From: Sycobia sp. Sy_11
Taxonomy: Eukaryota > Arthropoda > Insecta > Hymenoptera > Epichrysomallidae
Reading direction: 5' to 3'
Length of the DNA stretch: 64,000 bases
Assembly (NCBI GenBank): GCA_018907035.1
Contig: JACCIC010000138.1
Location: forward strand, 695,001-759,000
Part shown: piece by piece, positions 11,905-25,234 of the stretch
How the letters are laid out: each line of letters opens with the position of its first letter
Position numbering within the stretch: position 1 is the stretch's first letter
Notes under the pieces: generated by a model
The model's input: the letters and a program-made list of their open reading frames with translations, nothing else
Told to the model about the DNA's origin: nothing
Database searches by the model: none
Translations under genes and position numbers: made by a program

Positions 11905-14900
11905 GTTGAGCAGTAACAGCTGCCGTGATATAAATTAACTGGTCTTCTAGCTGAGGACGAGAGACGTGGAAGGGAACTAATTGTCTTCAGATTGAACGAA
12001 TGAATCAATGCTTATATTCGATAGTAATCGTGTTGTTTATAGTGTTTCTGTTAATTTGTGTTGATATAATGTAAATTGTAATGCTCATTTTTATAAAAAA
12101 AGAAAAGATTCACTGTACCTTCTTCGAATTATAATTTTCAACTTTTAAATTAGCTGAAAGTACTGTGATTCAAGGAAAACCACAAACTAAAATGCAGTGT
12201 GAAATCCATTCTTTGTAGTTAGCACTGCATTAGAATAATTTCTCGCATAAACGCAGTGATTTTGACTGATCAAATTCAAATAGTTAATGTGAATATAAGA
12301 AAGCTGTGATTCATATAGTGTATTTTGGCAATTAGCACGAGATAGGGACAAGAACTTCTTTTTTATGGATACATGAGGAAATACTGGAATCAAAACTGAG
12401 CTAAAGTACATTAGTATGATGAAAAATGTTTGAATGTAAAGTAATAAAAGTTCTGGATGACGCATAGAATCTTGTGTTAAAGAGCAGTCTTCGGTCTCAG
12501 AAAAAGTACCAACACAGCCATTGCTAAGATATTATTGGAACTGGATAGACTGATAGACCTTGAAATGTTAAGTGAATCCACTACATCAGTATATATATTA
12601 ACATAAAGTTCGAAATGGGCGATAGAAATGGGCATGATAGAAATGACTAACCATTCGCCACTTTATGCTGAGTAATTCGTTTTTTGAACTAACTTAAGAT
12701 CTTATCATAACGTACACACTCTTCAAAAATCGGTATATTAGTCAACGATACTTAGAAAAATAACTGAAACATTAAAGGAGGTATTTGCTATACAAGTCGG
12801 TTCGGAATAAGTACTTATACTGCCTTTGGTATCTGTAACTATAAACTGACGAATGACTCAGGTCATAGGCTGAAGGGTTATAACACGGTATCTTACTCGA
12901 GTTGTTTTCGTTAACTTTAAACTTAACATAACTCTCAAAAGATCCATTACTAAATTGTCCAGTTTATCTATTGCTCAAACATAATTTGAAGCGAACTTCA
13001 CTATTAAATGGGTAACAATTTCGCAGCATCAATATTTAATCAATAATACATCCATAAATCGTGTACAGCTCATCAATTATTGATAGTGGGCGAAAATATT
13101 TACAAAACTGATAAATGATATTCAGTTTCTCGAATACGAGCCAATTCAGTAAGTCGGTTTAAATTTGTTGTGAAGTACGTTACAATTTTGATAATATCTT
13201 AATGCACTGAAATTATTAGTTGATCGTTGCTTTCAGAATTGCTGATCCCATTATGGAACAAATTACGATCACTAATTCTATAAACTTGCGTAGGTTGAAT
13301 TCTACGACTCCCCTCCATCTATTAATCTTAAGTGATTTGAGAATGAATTTCTGTTTTTCACCTATAGTTGAAGTGTCATTTACTAGAAATACGTGTTATT
13401 GGTGTAACTCTAAATTAACCACTGAGTGAATCAAATTCTTCCAATATATCTTTCGTATTGCGAAAATACCGATCTGATATCAAATATGATATCATTTTAA
13501 TTTACTCTGATAATACTTTGATCCCATCAGAGTAGATAATTTAACAAAGACGATATTAGAGTGCACCCTAATGCATGATATAAGCTCTATTTTTTGCATA
13601 AAGCGATTAGACAAATGATATATTGCGTATATTTTCAACTAATAGAGAATAAACCACGTCACAACTTGGGAAGATACTTTATATTTTCCAATGCATGGTC
13701 ATGCGTTACTTTTTCAAATATATCTTATATGTAAATAGTAGGAATACTTGTTAAAATAACATAATGCTTAGCCAATCTACCATATGGTCATTCGAATTCG
13801 ATTACAGTATAGAGAATTAAGTTTGAGGAAAGTTATGTTTAGAGTACTACTTGACGATTTTTTTCTGTACTCTGTTGATTCTTTTGTTTTTTCTTGGTTA
13901 CTTATTAAATAATTGAATAATTCTTTTGTTTTCAACATGATAAACATTTTCACATGCTAAATAATTTCTGTTATTGAATTTTGGACAAACATAAAATTAC
14001 TATCAATGGATACAATACCGGTAAGTTATATTCAGTTTACACATGCATAAAACATGGCTTATGAAGCAAACGTTGTAATCGCACACAGAAAGGAATTTTA
14101 ACAATTTTCATGTTGACTCTGACTATACAATCATATTATTGACCATTCATGCAAGTTTGATAGTGATTACTCGTAGTCTAGCATAACTCTTTTTGAGACA
14201 ATTAGAGAGATTGACTGTGATCATAATCCACGACTATTATAAATAATATTATTGTCAATTAAATAATCCTAGAAATACCCAAATATTAAAACCTATGGAA
14301 ATGTAATGTTGTGAACATCAATACCATTTCACAACGTCATTAATGAACATCATAGTAGATGAAAAAACATAGAATTACGAAAGTCGAAACTTGGTGAATA
14401 TTGAAATTCTAATGGATAGCATTTAATAATTGAGATAAGATAAATTTGAAATTGTGTTTCACAGAGACTGGTTCAATAATAGAAAAAGCATCGACTAATT
14501 GGAAGTTGAGCGTCCTATCAAATCGATATCGTTCGATGGATGAAGATTAAAACGTAATTGAAACATAGTGTGTCATATATTGAGTTGTTGAACTGCATCA
14601 TGCTCAATGTCTATGGAAAAATTTTTACTAATAATTTTTTTTTAATAATAGAGAAAACGAAACTATTGCTATTAGACAAATTTTTTATATTAAGGATCCA
14701 GATGGATTTGCGCAGAAGCACCGTTGGGCAAGCCGTTCAAATAATATCACAATATCATTGTTTGAAATTTAAATCGACTGATCTACTCGCTTACTTGATA
14801 AGACGTTATATAATTCATATTAAAATTCACTGAACAAAACTTTTAATGTGTACGAGTATCTAAGTCACTGCTGTTACACGTCATATAGTGATCTTCTATC

Positions 14901-15747
14901 GAGTGTTCGAATAACCATAGTGGCCATTTTCTTCGCACTAAAATAGTGTGTATGAATCGTTGAGGATTATTTGTTTATATATGTTTGTTGCTTGACTGTC
15001 TCTGCCTAATCAATATAAAATCTCACTCTCTATTTTTCACACTTGCGGAGTCTATACACGTGTTTCCGACCAGTCAACAACTAGAAATTCGTTCTTCGAT
15101 CTCCGTAGAAAAGCAAAACATGTTTCGCTGTAGCCCGCGGCGATTCGCTGGAAACGACGAAATAGATGCTCTAGAGCGACGTTGACAGAGGAAACCATTG
15201 CGGAAATGCTATAAGTCTCGAGAATTGATGACATTATTACTGCAATTCGATCAAAGTATCAACGACGTCGGGGTTCGGTAACTCGGTAACGGTCGTCAGA
15301 GATCCCGGTGATTAGTTGATTCGAGCATTGAAATATTTGATTAATTCTAACTCTGGACCTCGGCCCCTCTTCGTCAAGCTGTGACCGGATTTTCAAAGCT
15401 TCGATTTGTCCGATTATCGAGTATTTCGAGCACGTGCAATTGCCAAATCGAAATCGACCGAATTGGGGATAATATAAGACAGCTTTCGATTTGGTAATCG
15501 GACAGTTAAAAAAAAAATTTTTTTTGAACTCTTCAAGCGTGAACGATTTTTGATGTAGAATAGAACTTTTAATTTTAAATGTATCTTGTTAGGGTGCTTA
15601 CCGACAGTACATTTTTATCTACTTTTTTTTCCTCGAGCAAGTCAACTCTCCATCTTTCAATTCCACGGAAATATAACGTAAATTCGCATGGAGAACTTAA
15701 TTTGCAATTTTGCCTTTGGTAGAGACATAGTTTCAAACAGGCTGTAC

Positions 15748-15751
<4 letters not shown>
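11905..15751. other. Microsatellite-free intergenic block
   Basis: 3.8 kb with no long simple repeats and few CpG-rich patches, rich in stops on both strands. It could be an old decayed insertion; nothing is recognised. Confidence 0.5.

Positions 15752-15807
<56 letters not shown>
15752..15807. repeat. (TA)n
   Basis: 56 bases, uninterrupted. Confidence 0.95.
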
Positions 15808-15811
<4 letters not shown>

Positions 15812-16391
15812 ATTTTCGAAACGAATTCCCTCGAGGTTAACGCGCTCGCTTGCCGTGTCACAGTCTATTGGAGCAGAATGACACGAAAGGCTATACGAAT
15901 TGTATTCCAACGATAGAAGGAGGTCGAAATTCGAAAAAAAGAATTCGACCAGTATTGTTTGGGATAGTGCAATGAGCCTGCGACAAACGCCCAAATTATT
16001 TCTGTTACTATATATACAAATACATAGCTATACGGTTCATTTGCTTGAATTAGAATTATTTAATAATGAAAATGTATTCGAGCAATGTCGGTAGATTGTT
16101 GCTGACCAATAAACGATAAGATAAATTGTTAATACTCGCCTCGTGATTAAAAAAAAAACTTCGTAATTCCAACCATTAATACGATTGAAGTTTTCGACAA
16201 TTCACAGACGATGTGACTAATTTGAGATAAATGCAATTGTTATAACAATAAAAAAAACAAGTTACATTAATTCTTTAAATACTTTACAATTTTTTAAAAA
16301 GAAATGCTTCGATAAATGTATCTTTTCTGCATTTCAATTAGGTATTGAATTTAATTAAGATCGTTACTCTATACTATCTATGTAATTAACG

Positions 16392-16413
16392 TTTTTTTTT
16401 TTTTTTTTTTTTT
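16392..16413. repeat. T22 homopolymer
   Basis: 22 consecutive T. Confidence 0.9.
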
Positions 16414-16791
16414 ATAAAACTTTGAATAAATATGGCAACTATAAAACGAGTATAATAAGAATAGCATTGATAGGTATTTTTTTCTGTTTTTAATAAAATA
16501 TTATCGGAAAACAGAGATAACAAGTGCACTTATTATAATTCATTAATGGAAATTCATCATACAATAAAATAATCCCATTATTCGTCTTTCTTTTATTTGC
16601 TACAGTAATGTAAATCAAGTTTTCTTTTTAGTTCATTAAAACACAGTATACGAAATAGAGTTGTTAAATCCAGTATCACGAAATCGCATTTGTCTATACG
16701 CAAGAAGATGTTCGGAATCCCTTCACCATTTTTTATCAATGCCTCTCAGCTTATCAAAATTCGAAATTCGAAATATATTCACAGTGTCACC

Positions 16792-16792
<1 letters not shown>

Positions 16793-16843
<51 letters not shown>
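16793..16843. repeat. (TA)n
   Basis: 51 bases. Confidence 0.95.
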
Positions 16844-16846
<3 letters not shown>

Positions 16847-16978
16847 ATAAAGAGACTTCGTGACTGGCGCGCAAAAATCGCGACAACACGGCATCGTCGT
16901 CGTCGACAGTTCGCTCGCGATATACGACCATCCCTACATACGTATAAATATAGCAAATATAATACACGCGCGTGTCGG

Positions 16979-16983
<5 letters not shown>

Positions 16984-17021
<38 letters not shown>
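16984..17021. repeat. (TA)n
   Basis: 38 bases, before a GC-rich stretch. Confidence 0.95.
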
Positions 17022-17022
<1 letters not shown>

Positions 17023-17342
17023 CGCACCCCCGCAGGTGAATAACTGTGAAGCAGAGGGCAGGGAGGGTGGTGGAGTAACAGGTGCGTAAAAAAGACCCGC
17101 GACACGTATACGCCCCTCACCCCGGAGTAAGTTAGCGAAAGGGGAGGAAAGACGCCGCTCTATGTTAGGTGTGCCAGATGGGAGGGGGAGAGATATTGTA
17201 AATATGAGTCATGCAGAAAGATATACGCGCGTCGCATGAGCGCAAATGCGCGCGCACACATGCGAGCGACGACGCGATGGTGTATGCGCTTTGTGTATAG
17301 ATGTACAGTGCATTGCGCAGTATATACTATAGCATTATTATA

Positions 17343-17457
<115 letters not shown>

Positions 17458-17575
17458 CAAAGCATACGTGATAGACACTCCGGCGTTTTATCGTTTTGTG
17501 CTCGAGCGTGCATATGTATAGCATAGCACGTTCTACACATAATGATGTATGCACGACTTGTATATAATCATACAC

Positions 17576-17578
<3 letters not shown>

Positions 17579-17623
<45 letters not shown>
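17579..17623. repeat. (AT)n
   Basis: 45 bases. Confidence 0.95.
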
Positions 17624-17626
<3 letters not shown>

Positions 17627-17979
17627 GACTCGTCGCCCGTTGGTTTTTACGATAGGGGAGGCTTCGCGTACGTCTCGCTGCGCCGATATGCGCGACGCGC
17701 GCTGGCGGTGCGAACTTATTTACCAAAATCCGCGCATGCGTGGGCAGAGATGACGTGCGCTAGGAATTAAATTTTCTCTAGTTGAAGAATTATCATCGCG
17801 TTTAAACGAAGCTTCGAAGTATTTATTCGTAAACTTTAGATATCATTGCGCACATACGAACACGACGAGTCCAATGCAATAGCTCAATTGTCAATAGGAA
17901 ACGATATAAATTCCGCTTTTGTAAATTATCACATTTAATGAGCTTTTGCCGAGCTTCCGCGATCTGTTTGTGTCTCTGC

Positions 17980-18260
17980 ACTGTTTGTGCACGCTCGTTC
18001 CTACCTTTATCCTCTTATTTGCGTGCCTTTATTTTTAAGCGCGTTCTTATTGATTTTTCTCTGTTTGCGCGACCGTTCGTATCCTACTTACTGCGTGCCC
18101 ATATTTGCGCGATTGTTCCCATTTTTGTCCTTTTTAAGATTGGTATAACCGCATTTGTGTGCTCGATCCTATTAATGGTTCCTATTTCTGCGCCTTTTCC
18201 AATACTATATGTTTACCTGTGTCCCACTATTGCTGTGGTTATTCCTACTTATATGTGCGC
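17980..18260 (+). repeat. Degenerate ~40-bp periodic sequence
   Basis: TTTGYGYG-type cores recur at about 17983, 18018, 18063, 18104 and 18153, with weaker ones near 18189 and 18251, each followed by pyrimidine-rich sequence. A 116-codon hydrophobic open frame across it looks like a by-product of the repeat. Confidence 0.4.
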
Positions 18261-19242
18261 GCTGACTTCTATTTCTACGTTAAATTAATAGAATCTTTGC
18301 TGCACACTCGGTGAAACATAATGAAATATAAATTAATATAGTATAAGAATACTTATTAAGTATTCCTCAATAAGTATCCTGAAGTATTAAGTATTCCTTA
18401 ATTTATATTCCATCGTTTGAATTATACTTTTTTGACATACCTGCTTAACCGTAGCTGCTTCCTTTCACAAAATTTAGGTGAAAATATTCAAGTATTGGTC
18501 GAAATACACGTTCTCGGTAAAATGTTCACCTATTACAGCTAAGAAAGCGTGAAAAATTGCTTATATAAAATTATATTTAATTATCCCAGAGTATTCGCTT
18601 AATTATCATATCGCAGCGAATTAAGCTACCGACAAAAATTTCGAAATTTTTGCTAAAATTTGAAATTTCAAGCTTTAAAGTATCGTATACGACACTCGTG
18701 CAAACTCGTCATATCTCGACTTTGCGCTTATGCTCCGGTATATAAATAGAAATTTCATAAATATTTTGTACGCGTTTTCTTCCTTATTCCAGATAATTAG
18801 TGAGTAAATTATCTGCCGTCGAGCTAGTTTTTTTTTTTTTTTCGTCCAACTTATTTTTAATATTTCGTACGAAATCGGGAATATGGTACGCGACAAATCG
18901 GTGCATCTATATACGGTTTCACTGTTGTCGGCCGCTCGATCGTTTTACATATATAATATACATTTACCGCGCGCATAAATCGATACATAAAATCGATCTG
19001 TCGACCGATCGTGTTCGGGCTTACTTCGTTTACACATTTTATACACACACGCACATGCACGCACACACACACATAGATTTCATATAACACGACAGTCACT
19101 TATGCAGGTGCGTGTTACGCGATAATAAGCTATATATACAAAACGAGTCGTGCGGGCGAGCGCGGCCGCCGCGAATTGCGCAACCTGCGACGCCGAGCCG
19201 TCCGTGCGTATACCGGGTTCACCAGTACAAGGAGAGAAATCG

Positions 19243-19245
<3 letters not shown>

Positions 19246-19279
<34 letters not shown>
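19246..19279. repeat. (TA)n
   Basis: 34 bases. Confidence 0.93.
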
Positions 19280-19280
<1 letters not shown>

Positions 19281-19445
19281 GAGTGCAGTCGTGCGCCTCC
19301 TTCCTTTCATCATGTTCGTCTAACGGGTAGTTTTATGGGAAAAATTAAAGGAGGTATATATACGAACAAGAAGGTATATGTCGCTCTCGTCATTGTAGAC
19401 GAACGAGAAAAGAAATTGAAAAGAGCAGTAGTACGAACGAGGAAA

Positions 19446-19447
<2 letters not shown>

Positions 19448-19490
<43 letters not shown>
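19448..19490. repeat. (AT)n
   Basis: 43 bases. Confidence 0.95.
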
Positions 19491-19495
<5 letters not shown>

Positions 19496-20079
19496 CGAGG
19501 ACTTTGTAAACAGAGTCTCGTCGACTTGCTTTTATCATGAGAAATTTAATCAAGAAAAGATTTTTACGTATCTATATAGAAGTAGTACGGGCATTATGAC
19601 AACCTTTCTCGTCGTAATTGCGGAAGTTCGTGAAAATAATGGTAAAGTATAATGATGATTACATATATTAGAGAGTAATAAATTGCGATGGAACTACCAG
19701 ATGCATGTATATGAAGAAGAATAAAATTGTCTATTAAATTAAAAAACAATTTTCAACGATTTTATATTGTTATATGTATCAAAATTTGTTTCATTTAACA
19801 TAAACGATCTCTTCGCTCGGGAACAAGTTAATACTTTTCCAATGCCTTCTCTAATATATAGAAAAATCTCTAATGCCTTTATTCTTTAATTATGTTCGCA
19901 GACCTTTTGCGTGTGCTGATAGCGCAAAGTTCTCGTTCTAATTCATAATCGATAATCGAGGAACAATTAATGTCTGAAAAAAAGTGCTCAAACATTCATT
20001 CGGACACCGCATATTACACAGGCACCCACACATATATGTATATGGAGAAAACGCGATATAGAACTTGAATGGGCACGCG

Positions 20080-20085
<6 letters not shown>

Positions 20086-20132
<47 letters not shown>
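20086..20132. repeat. (TA)n
   Basis: 47 bases. Confidence 0.93.
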
Positions 20133-20135
<3 letters not shown>

Positions 20136-20366
20136 AAATATCTATAGCGCTATGAATCAAATTATATACGAATTATGTATATAGAGCGAGGCTTGAAATA
20201 TATACCTGAAGATCAAACGTATATATATATACGTATATATATAATTAATTTCAATTTACATATAACCCTTTATATAGTGGACGACAACACAATTTGGGAA
20301 TTTCAGACATATTTAAGAGCAGGACATTGGAAAATCAATGCTAATGTCCTCGTATCTTTCGGGAAG

Positions 20367-20369
<3 letters not shown>

Positions 20370-20421
<52 letters not shown>
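20370..20421. repeat. (AT)n
   Basis: 52 bases. Confidence 0.95.
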
Positions 20422-20423
<2 letters not shown>

Positions 20424-20500
20424 CATAAAATCATTTTTTGATAAACCAGCGACGAAGAGGAAATTCTCTTTTAAAAGGAGGGAGCATAATTTATGAACCT

Positions 20501-20507
<7 letters not shown>

Positions 20508-20557
<50 letters not shown>

Positions 20558-20566
20558 GTGTGTGTG
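20508..20566. repeat. (AT)n then (GTAT)n/(GT)n
   Basis: A TA tract passing into TATG and TG units. Confidence 0.9.
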
Positions 20567-22476
20567 CCTGTGTGCGTGTAGTTCTCATACATTTTTTTTT
20601 CTAACGTTCTTTATTATCGCGGAATTTTTGCACGTTCTTTACATACGACCGATAATAAAATAGTCGCCGTTATATTAGCTTCGCGCAGTGTATGACAAAA
20701 TAACCAACACCTGTGCAATGTAGAAGTTTGTAATTATTTATCCGGATGAATCAGGCACTGCTTATATAGAGGCATCGACGCGAATCAAAGAGAAAAATTT
20801 CTTTGCATTTTTTTCTTGCTCGACGACTGTGAGGTTAAGGGCAACAGTTAAAGAACTTTTTCTTGGCCTTTTACGAGACGAATAATGCGATAATAAGCAC
20901 ATAATGATCAACTGTAACGCCAGAATAGCTAAGTTTTGTCCAAGACAACGAGCATATGTATATATATATTCATTCTATATGCGCGACTGTTATATTTGTG
21001 GATGATAATGAAATCGACGAATTCAGAAACAAGGCTCGGGAGGAAAATTAATTTTGTTTCATAATATAGAGAGCGGAAGGTATAGTCCAATTATGATTAA
21101 TTTTTATCTGCCTTTACACGTATTGTTCAGTTATAAGGCCGAGAATTTTTTTCACTTTTAATTTCGTTAAAGATGCAACGAGTACTATACCGATGAATTC
21201 TTTTCTATTCATCTCGAGAATAACTGAAATTTACGTCCATTAAATACGCGCAAATCATTGTTATAGTTCAACGCAGACAGAATTATATGCCGCAGCAGTT
21301 CCATTCATAAACAAGTGTAAAGTGAACAAAATTAATGTCTTTCTTAAGCTTTCTTTACAATTTGTTTTTTTTTTTGTTCTTTTCATTTTTGGTAACGACT
21401 ACAAAACTTCAGCTCGGAAACAGGCAAATTTTTTTGATTATTAATTATGATTTTCTCAAAATCGTAACGAGTACCACTTCCATACGAAGCTAGATTAAGT
21501 TTTATTTGAGAAAATCATTATTAGAAAAATGCGACTTTAGTGTACACTTGTCACAAATTTCAAGTTGAATGCTATACATTCTCGTGATTGATAAAATTAT
21601 CACTTATAATTAACGCAAACAATTATTACCCAAAAAGACAGAATATTATCCTGGCTTTAGTAGAAAGCTCCCTGATTTATCTTTTTTCAAGAAGTCGGAG
21701 AAAATGCGCGGAAAATGATCGAGCTTTATCTGGATAAACTCGAAGAGATTATATTTATAAATGTAGATTATATGCGTTTTAAAGAATTTATAAAAGATAT
21801 CATAGCCGCGATAACGAATATAAAAAGAAAGTGAGAGACTATGTTTTGATGATAAAAGGTTCAAAGTGATTATTCAAAAGGAGATGCTCTTAGATATTTT
21901 TGTCAATCTTTGCAAAATTCTAAAAGTTTCTTCGGCATTCATGACGATATAAATTGTATCAATAAAAGATCCTTTTGCAAAGCTGAAACTGATTAAAAAA
22001 TGAAGAAAAAAAAAGTTATGTTAGAGGATCGGCTGAATAGTATTTCTATTATCTGTATTGAAAGAGATTTATCGAGAGATATTTCTTATGATAATAAAAT
22101 TACTGAATTTGCCGAATCAAACTCTCGTAAAACATTTTCTCTTTTTCAACATTCTCTAATTACGGAAATAAGTATAATTTCGATGGAACGTCAATCCAGC
22201 AGTATTATTATCAGAATCTTTATAAACAAACATTTATTATCAAATAATAATGTATTAATCAAATGAGTGTTCACTTTCAAATTTTAAAGGAGAATAGAAT
22301 CTTCGCATAGGTCACCACTAAAATCTGCCTTGGGCCTCGCTGCAGCTTCGTCCCATACTGAGTACATGTGCTATTGAACTTTTCGTTGGAAATGTTGCAG
22401 AAATAATATTACAAAATGTTATGTAACAACTCTTGCCTCATACATTAAGATCTGTTATAAAGTATTTGACTTTTAC

Positions 22477-22478
<2 letters not shown>

Positions 22479-22524
<46 letters not shown>
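22479..22524. repeat. (TA)n
   Basis: 46 bases. Confidence 0.95.
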
Positions 22525-22531
<7 letters not shown>

Positions 22532-22734
22532 ATTGTTTTTCATAATACGCAATGAAGCGCGGAGTTTCGGAAAAACATTGCGGACGTCATCGCTCGTCGT
22601 GGAAGGGGGTGGGAAATTCGTTCAATGAAAAGAAACAGTATAGATTCGAGACTGATATACGCTGGATGAAGTTCGAATGTAAACTTTTAAGCCGATTTTT
22701 ATATCGATATTAAGAATATATATGTGAGTGTGTA

Positions 22735-22793
22735 TGGAGAGAGAAAGAAAGAAATAAAGAAAGAAAGAGAGAGAGAGAGAGGGGGGAGAAAGC
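22735..22793. repeat. Purine (GA/GAAA)n tract
   Basis: Almost pure purine, ending in a G run. Confidence 0.85.
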
Positions 22794-23270
22794 TAAGCGC
22801 AAGTCACAAAACTTAAAATTTCTTTCTTACATTTCTCTGTAACTCTCGGAAAGCAGTAAAAAAGTTCGAGGTTACAGTGCACACGGTAGACTTCTGTATA
22901 TACGACCTCAGCGCTTTGTTCGCCTTCCGTCAACTTGTCCTCTCTCTCTCTCTCTCTTCTTTCTTAAACCTTTGAAACCTTATGCGAACTGTCGCGATTC
23001 ATTAATCGCGCGCGCAATTTTTCATTTTCTTCGCGAATTATTTACGTAACGGCTTGGATATTGCGTCGGAATTCACTGCGTCGTTGAGAAAGTTTTTTTC
23101 CCAGGTTCTGTGGATGTGTAAGTAAATTTTTCTCTTTTGTTTACAAAATCTTTTTACTAAATAGTATATCGATAAAAATTAAAATAAAAGTTCAGTTTAT
23201 GAAAGTGAATTTAAAATACCTTACATACAATATTATATCGATCCATTGCACTGAAACAGATCTTTACTTT

Positions 23271-23290
23271 GGGGGGGGGGCGGGTAGGGG
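23271..23290 (+). repeat. G10 run plus GGG and GGGG, G-quadruplex candidate
   Basis: G10-C-GGG-TA-GGGG could supply four G tracts. Confidence 0.5.
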
Positions 23291-23337
23291 TGAAGTTCAA
23301 TGCTCATTAGAGCAAAAGTTTCGTATCCAATTTATTC

Positions 23338-23339
<2 letters not shown>

Positions 23340-23381
<42 letters not shown>
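23340..23381. repeat. (TA)n
   Basis: 42 bases, then a short TG tract. Confidence 0.95.
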
Positions 23382-23387
<6 letters not shown>

Positions 23388-24672
23388 ATGTGTGTGTTAT
23401 TATAATCACCCTCCACGCGGTACTATTAAAGATCGATCACGCGGGCGCCCCCGGCTTTTTGCACACGCAAAGATATACCCAACATCGATTTGCGGTTGTT
23501 TGGCTCAGCCCGCGTGCCGCGCGCCGGATGCTCGAAAGCGATCTTCGCCGGGAAGTTCCGAGAATCGCGCGCAGTGCCCTGCGGAGGGAAGTTTCGGGCT
23601 GGCGGCGGTTGGGGAGAGGATGGGCGGGTGGGCATCATAAGTATAAATCAGGAGAGAATCCCCCCCCCCCACCCGACTCCTCGAGCGAATGAAGTTGGGT
23701 TTTAAAGCGCGAGACTTCATTTTGGGGAAGAGATCTGTGCACTTCGTGCCGCGGATTTAGTTTCGGGGCATGGAAAGGGGATTGGTCGACCGACCGTCGA
23801 AAATTTCTCAATTAACGCGTTTTTTCTTTCTTTCTATTTTGTCGCTTGTCGCTGGGCGATGCTTTTCTTTGCTATCTTCATATGTGACTGTATGGCTGCG
23901 TTGCCCTTTTACGAGTCGTATAATTGGAAAATAAGCAGGACAATTGTGCTTCCAGATTAACAATATAGGCCAATAATTATGAATAGTAATAATTATTTAT
24001 TAAACTTTATCGTTAATCGGTTCTTCAAAAATAAAGACTGTATACAACTACTGTTAGTACTAGCGTTCAGTAATGCATATTTTACAGAAAATGCACGTTA
24101 CAGGTGTATGCATAAAAAACTGTGGGTTATTTTCGGTTGTGGTTTGAAGATTAAGTTTTTTCAAAGTTTTATAAATATAGGCCTGAGAAATTTTTTGTTT
24201 CAGATGGCATTGAACTATTTACCCAAGGTCGATTAATGGTCAGTATGATAAGGTTAACTACGGTTTTTTACGCTTGTTTTTTTTCGCCACATAGATTTCG
24301 GCGTTTCGGCAATCTATTATACACGGAAAATCGAACGGAGCTATTTTACTCCTTACGCATAGAAACAATGTAAAAGTGTCTATTGGAGTTTTCTGTTTTG
24401 TTTTGTTCCCCTCCATTTATAAATAATCCACCCGCATCGACATAATATTGCTTATTCCCTCGATCCGCGACTAAACCGAACGCTTTTGTCGACATAACAG
24501 TTTCGTTTTGTTTTTTTTTCTTCCTTTTTTTTTTTGCATTTCACGTTACGTCTACGCCGACGCGGCATTCAACCGAGCGCAAACAACGGCCGCGAAAGTT
24601 TTACAAAACAATTATTATCTACGGACGTTCGCGCGGATATATGTACGTGTTTACAAAATCGCGCACAAACGT

Positions 24673-24674
<2 letters not shown>

Positions 24675-24713
<39 letters not shown>
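24675..24713. repeat. (TA)n
   Basis: 39 bases. Confidence 0.95.
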
Positions 24714-24716
<3 letters not shown>

Positions 24717-25182
24717 TGCGTGTATGCGTGTGTGTATTTTGTAATCGTTCCGCTAATAGAGAGACTGCATGTACACTCAATTTTATATATATATACTATG
24801 TTCACGGCAGCGATTTTCTTTCAATTAACTATACCTCTCTCCTGCGAGTTTACCCTCATTCGTCATAGCTTGCGCGCCAGAAAGCCGACGCGTCGGACGC
24901 GCGCCGCGTTCTCTCCTCCACCCCCTACCCCACCCGTATCTCCGCGCTTTTATATTCAGAGCTCGGCGAACAAATTATAAACTGTAGGGCGGGCGGGGGC
25001 GAGGGAGAGGGATGACGCGAAATCTAGTTACGGAAATTCTTCAATGGGTCTTTGAGGACGCTCGCATGCCGCCTCCTCCCCTCGCATGTTCGGTTAGCGA
25101 GGCGAATTCTCGATTATGATGAGAATTAAATGTCCTGATATTAGTCTTTATATTTATATATTATATCCACTGATTTGTGCGG

Positions 25183-25186
<4 letters not shown>

Positions 25187-25229
<43 letters not shown>
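25187..25229. repeat. (TA)n
   Basis: 43 bases. Confidence 0.95.

Positions 25230-25234
<5 letters not shown>

Noticed and set aside
12187..12465. 92-codon minus-strand frame, considered as a retroviral-like or copia remnant
   Set aside because: I looked for integrase, reverse transcriptase and envelope motifs in all frames of 12-15 kb and found none.
17938..18288. 116-codon hydrophobic protein that looks like a multi-pass membrane protein
   Set aside because: The frame follows a degenerate pyrimidine-rich tandem repeat; no family resemblance and no expression signal seen.
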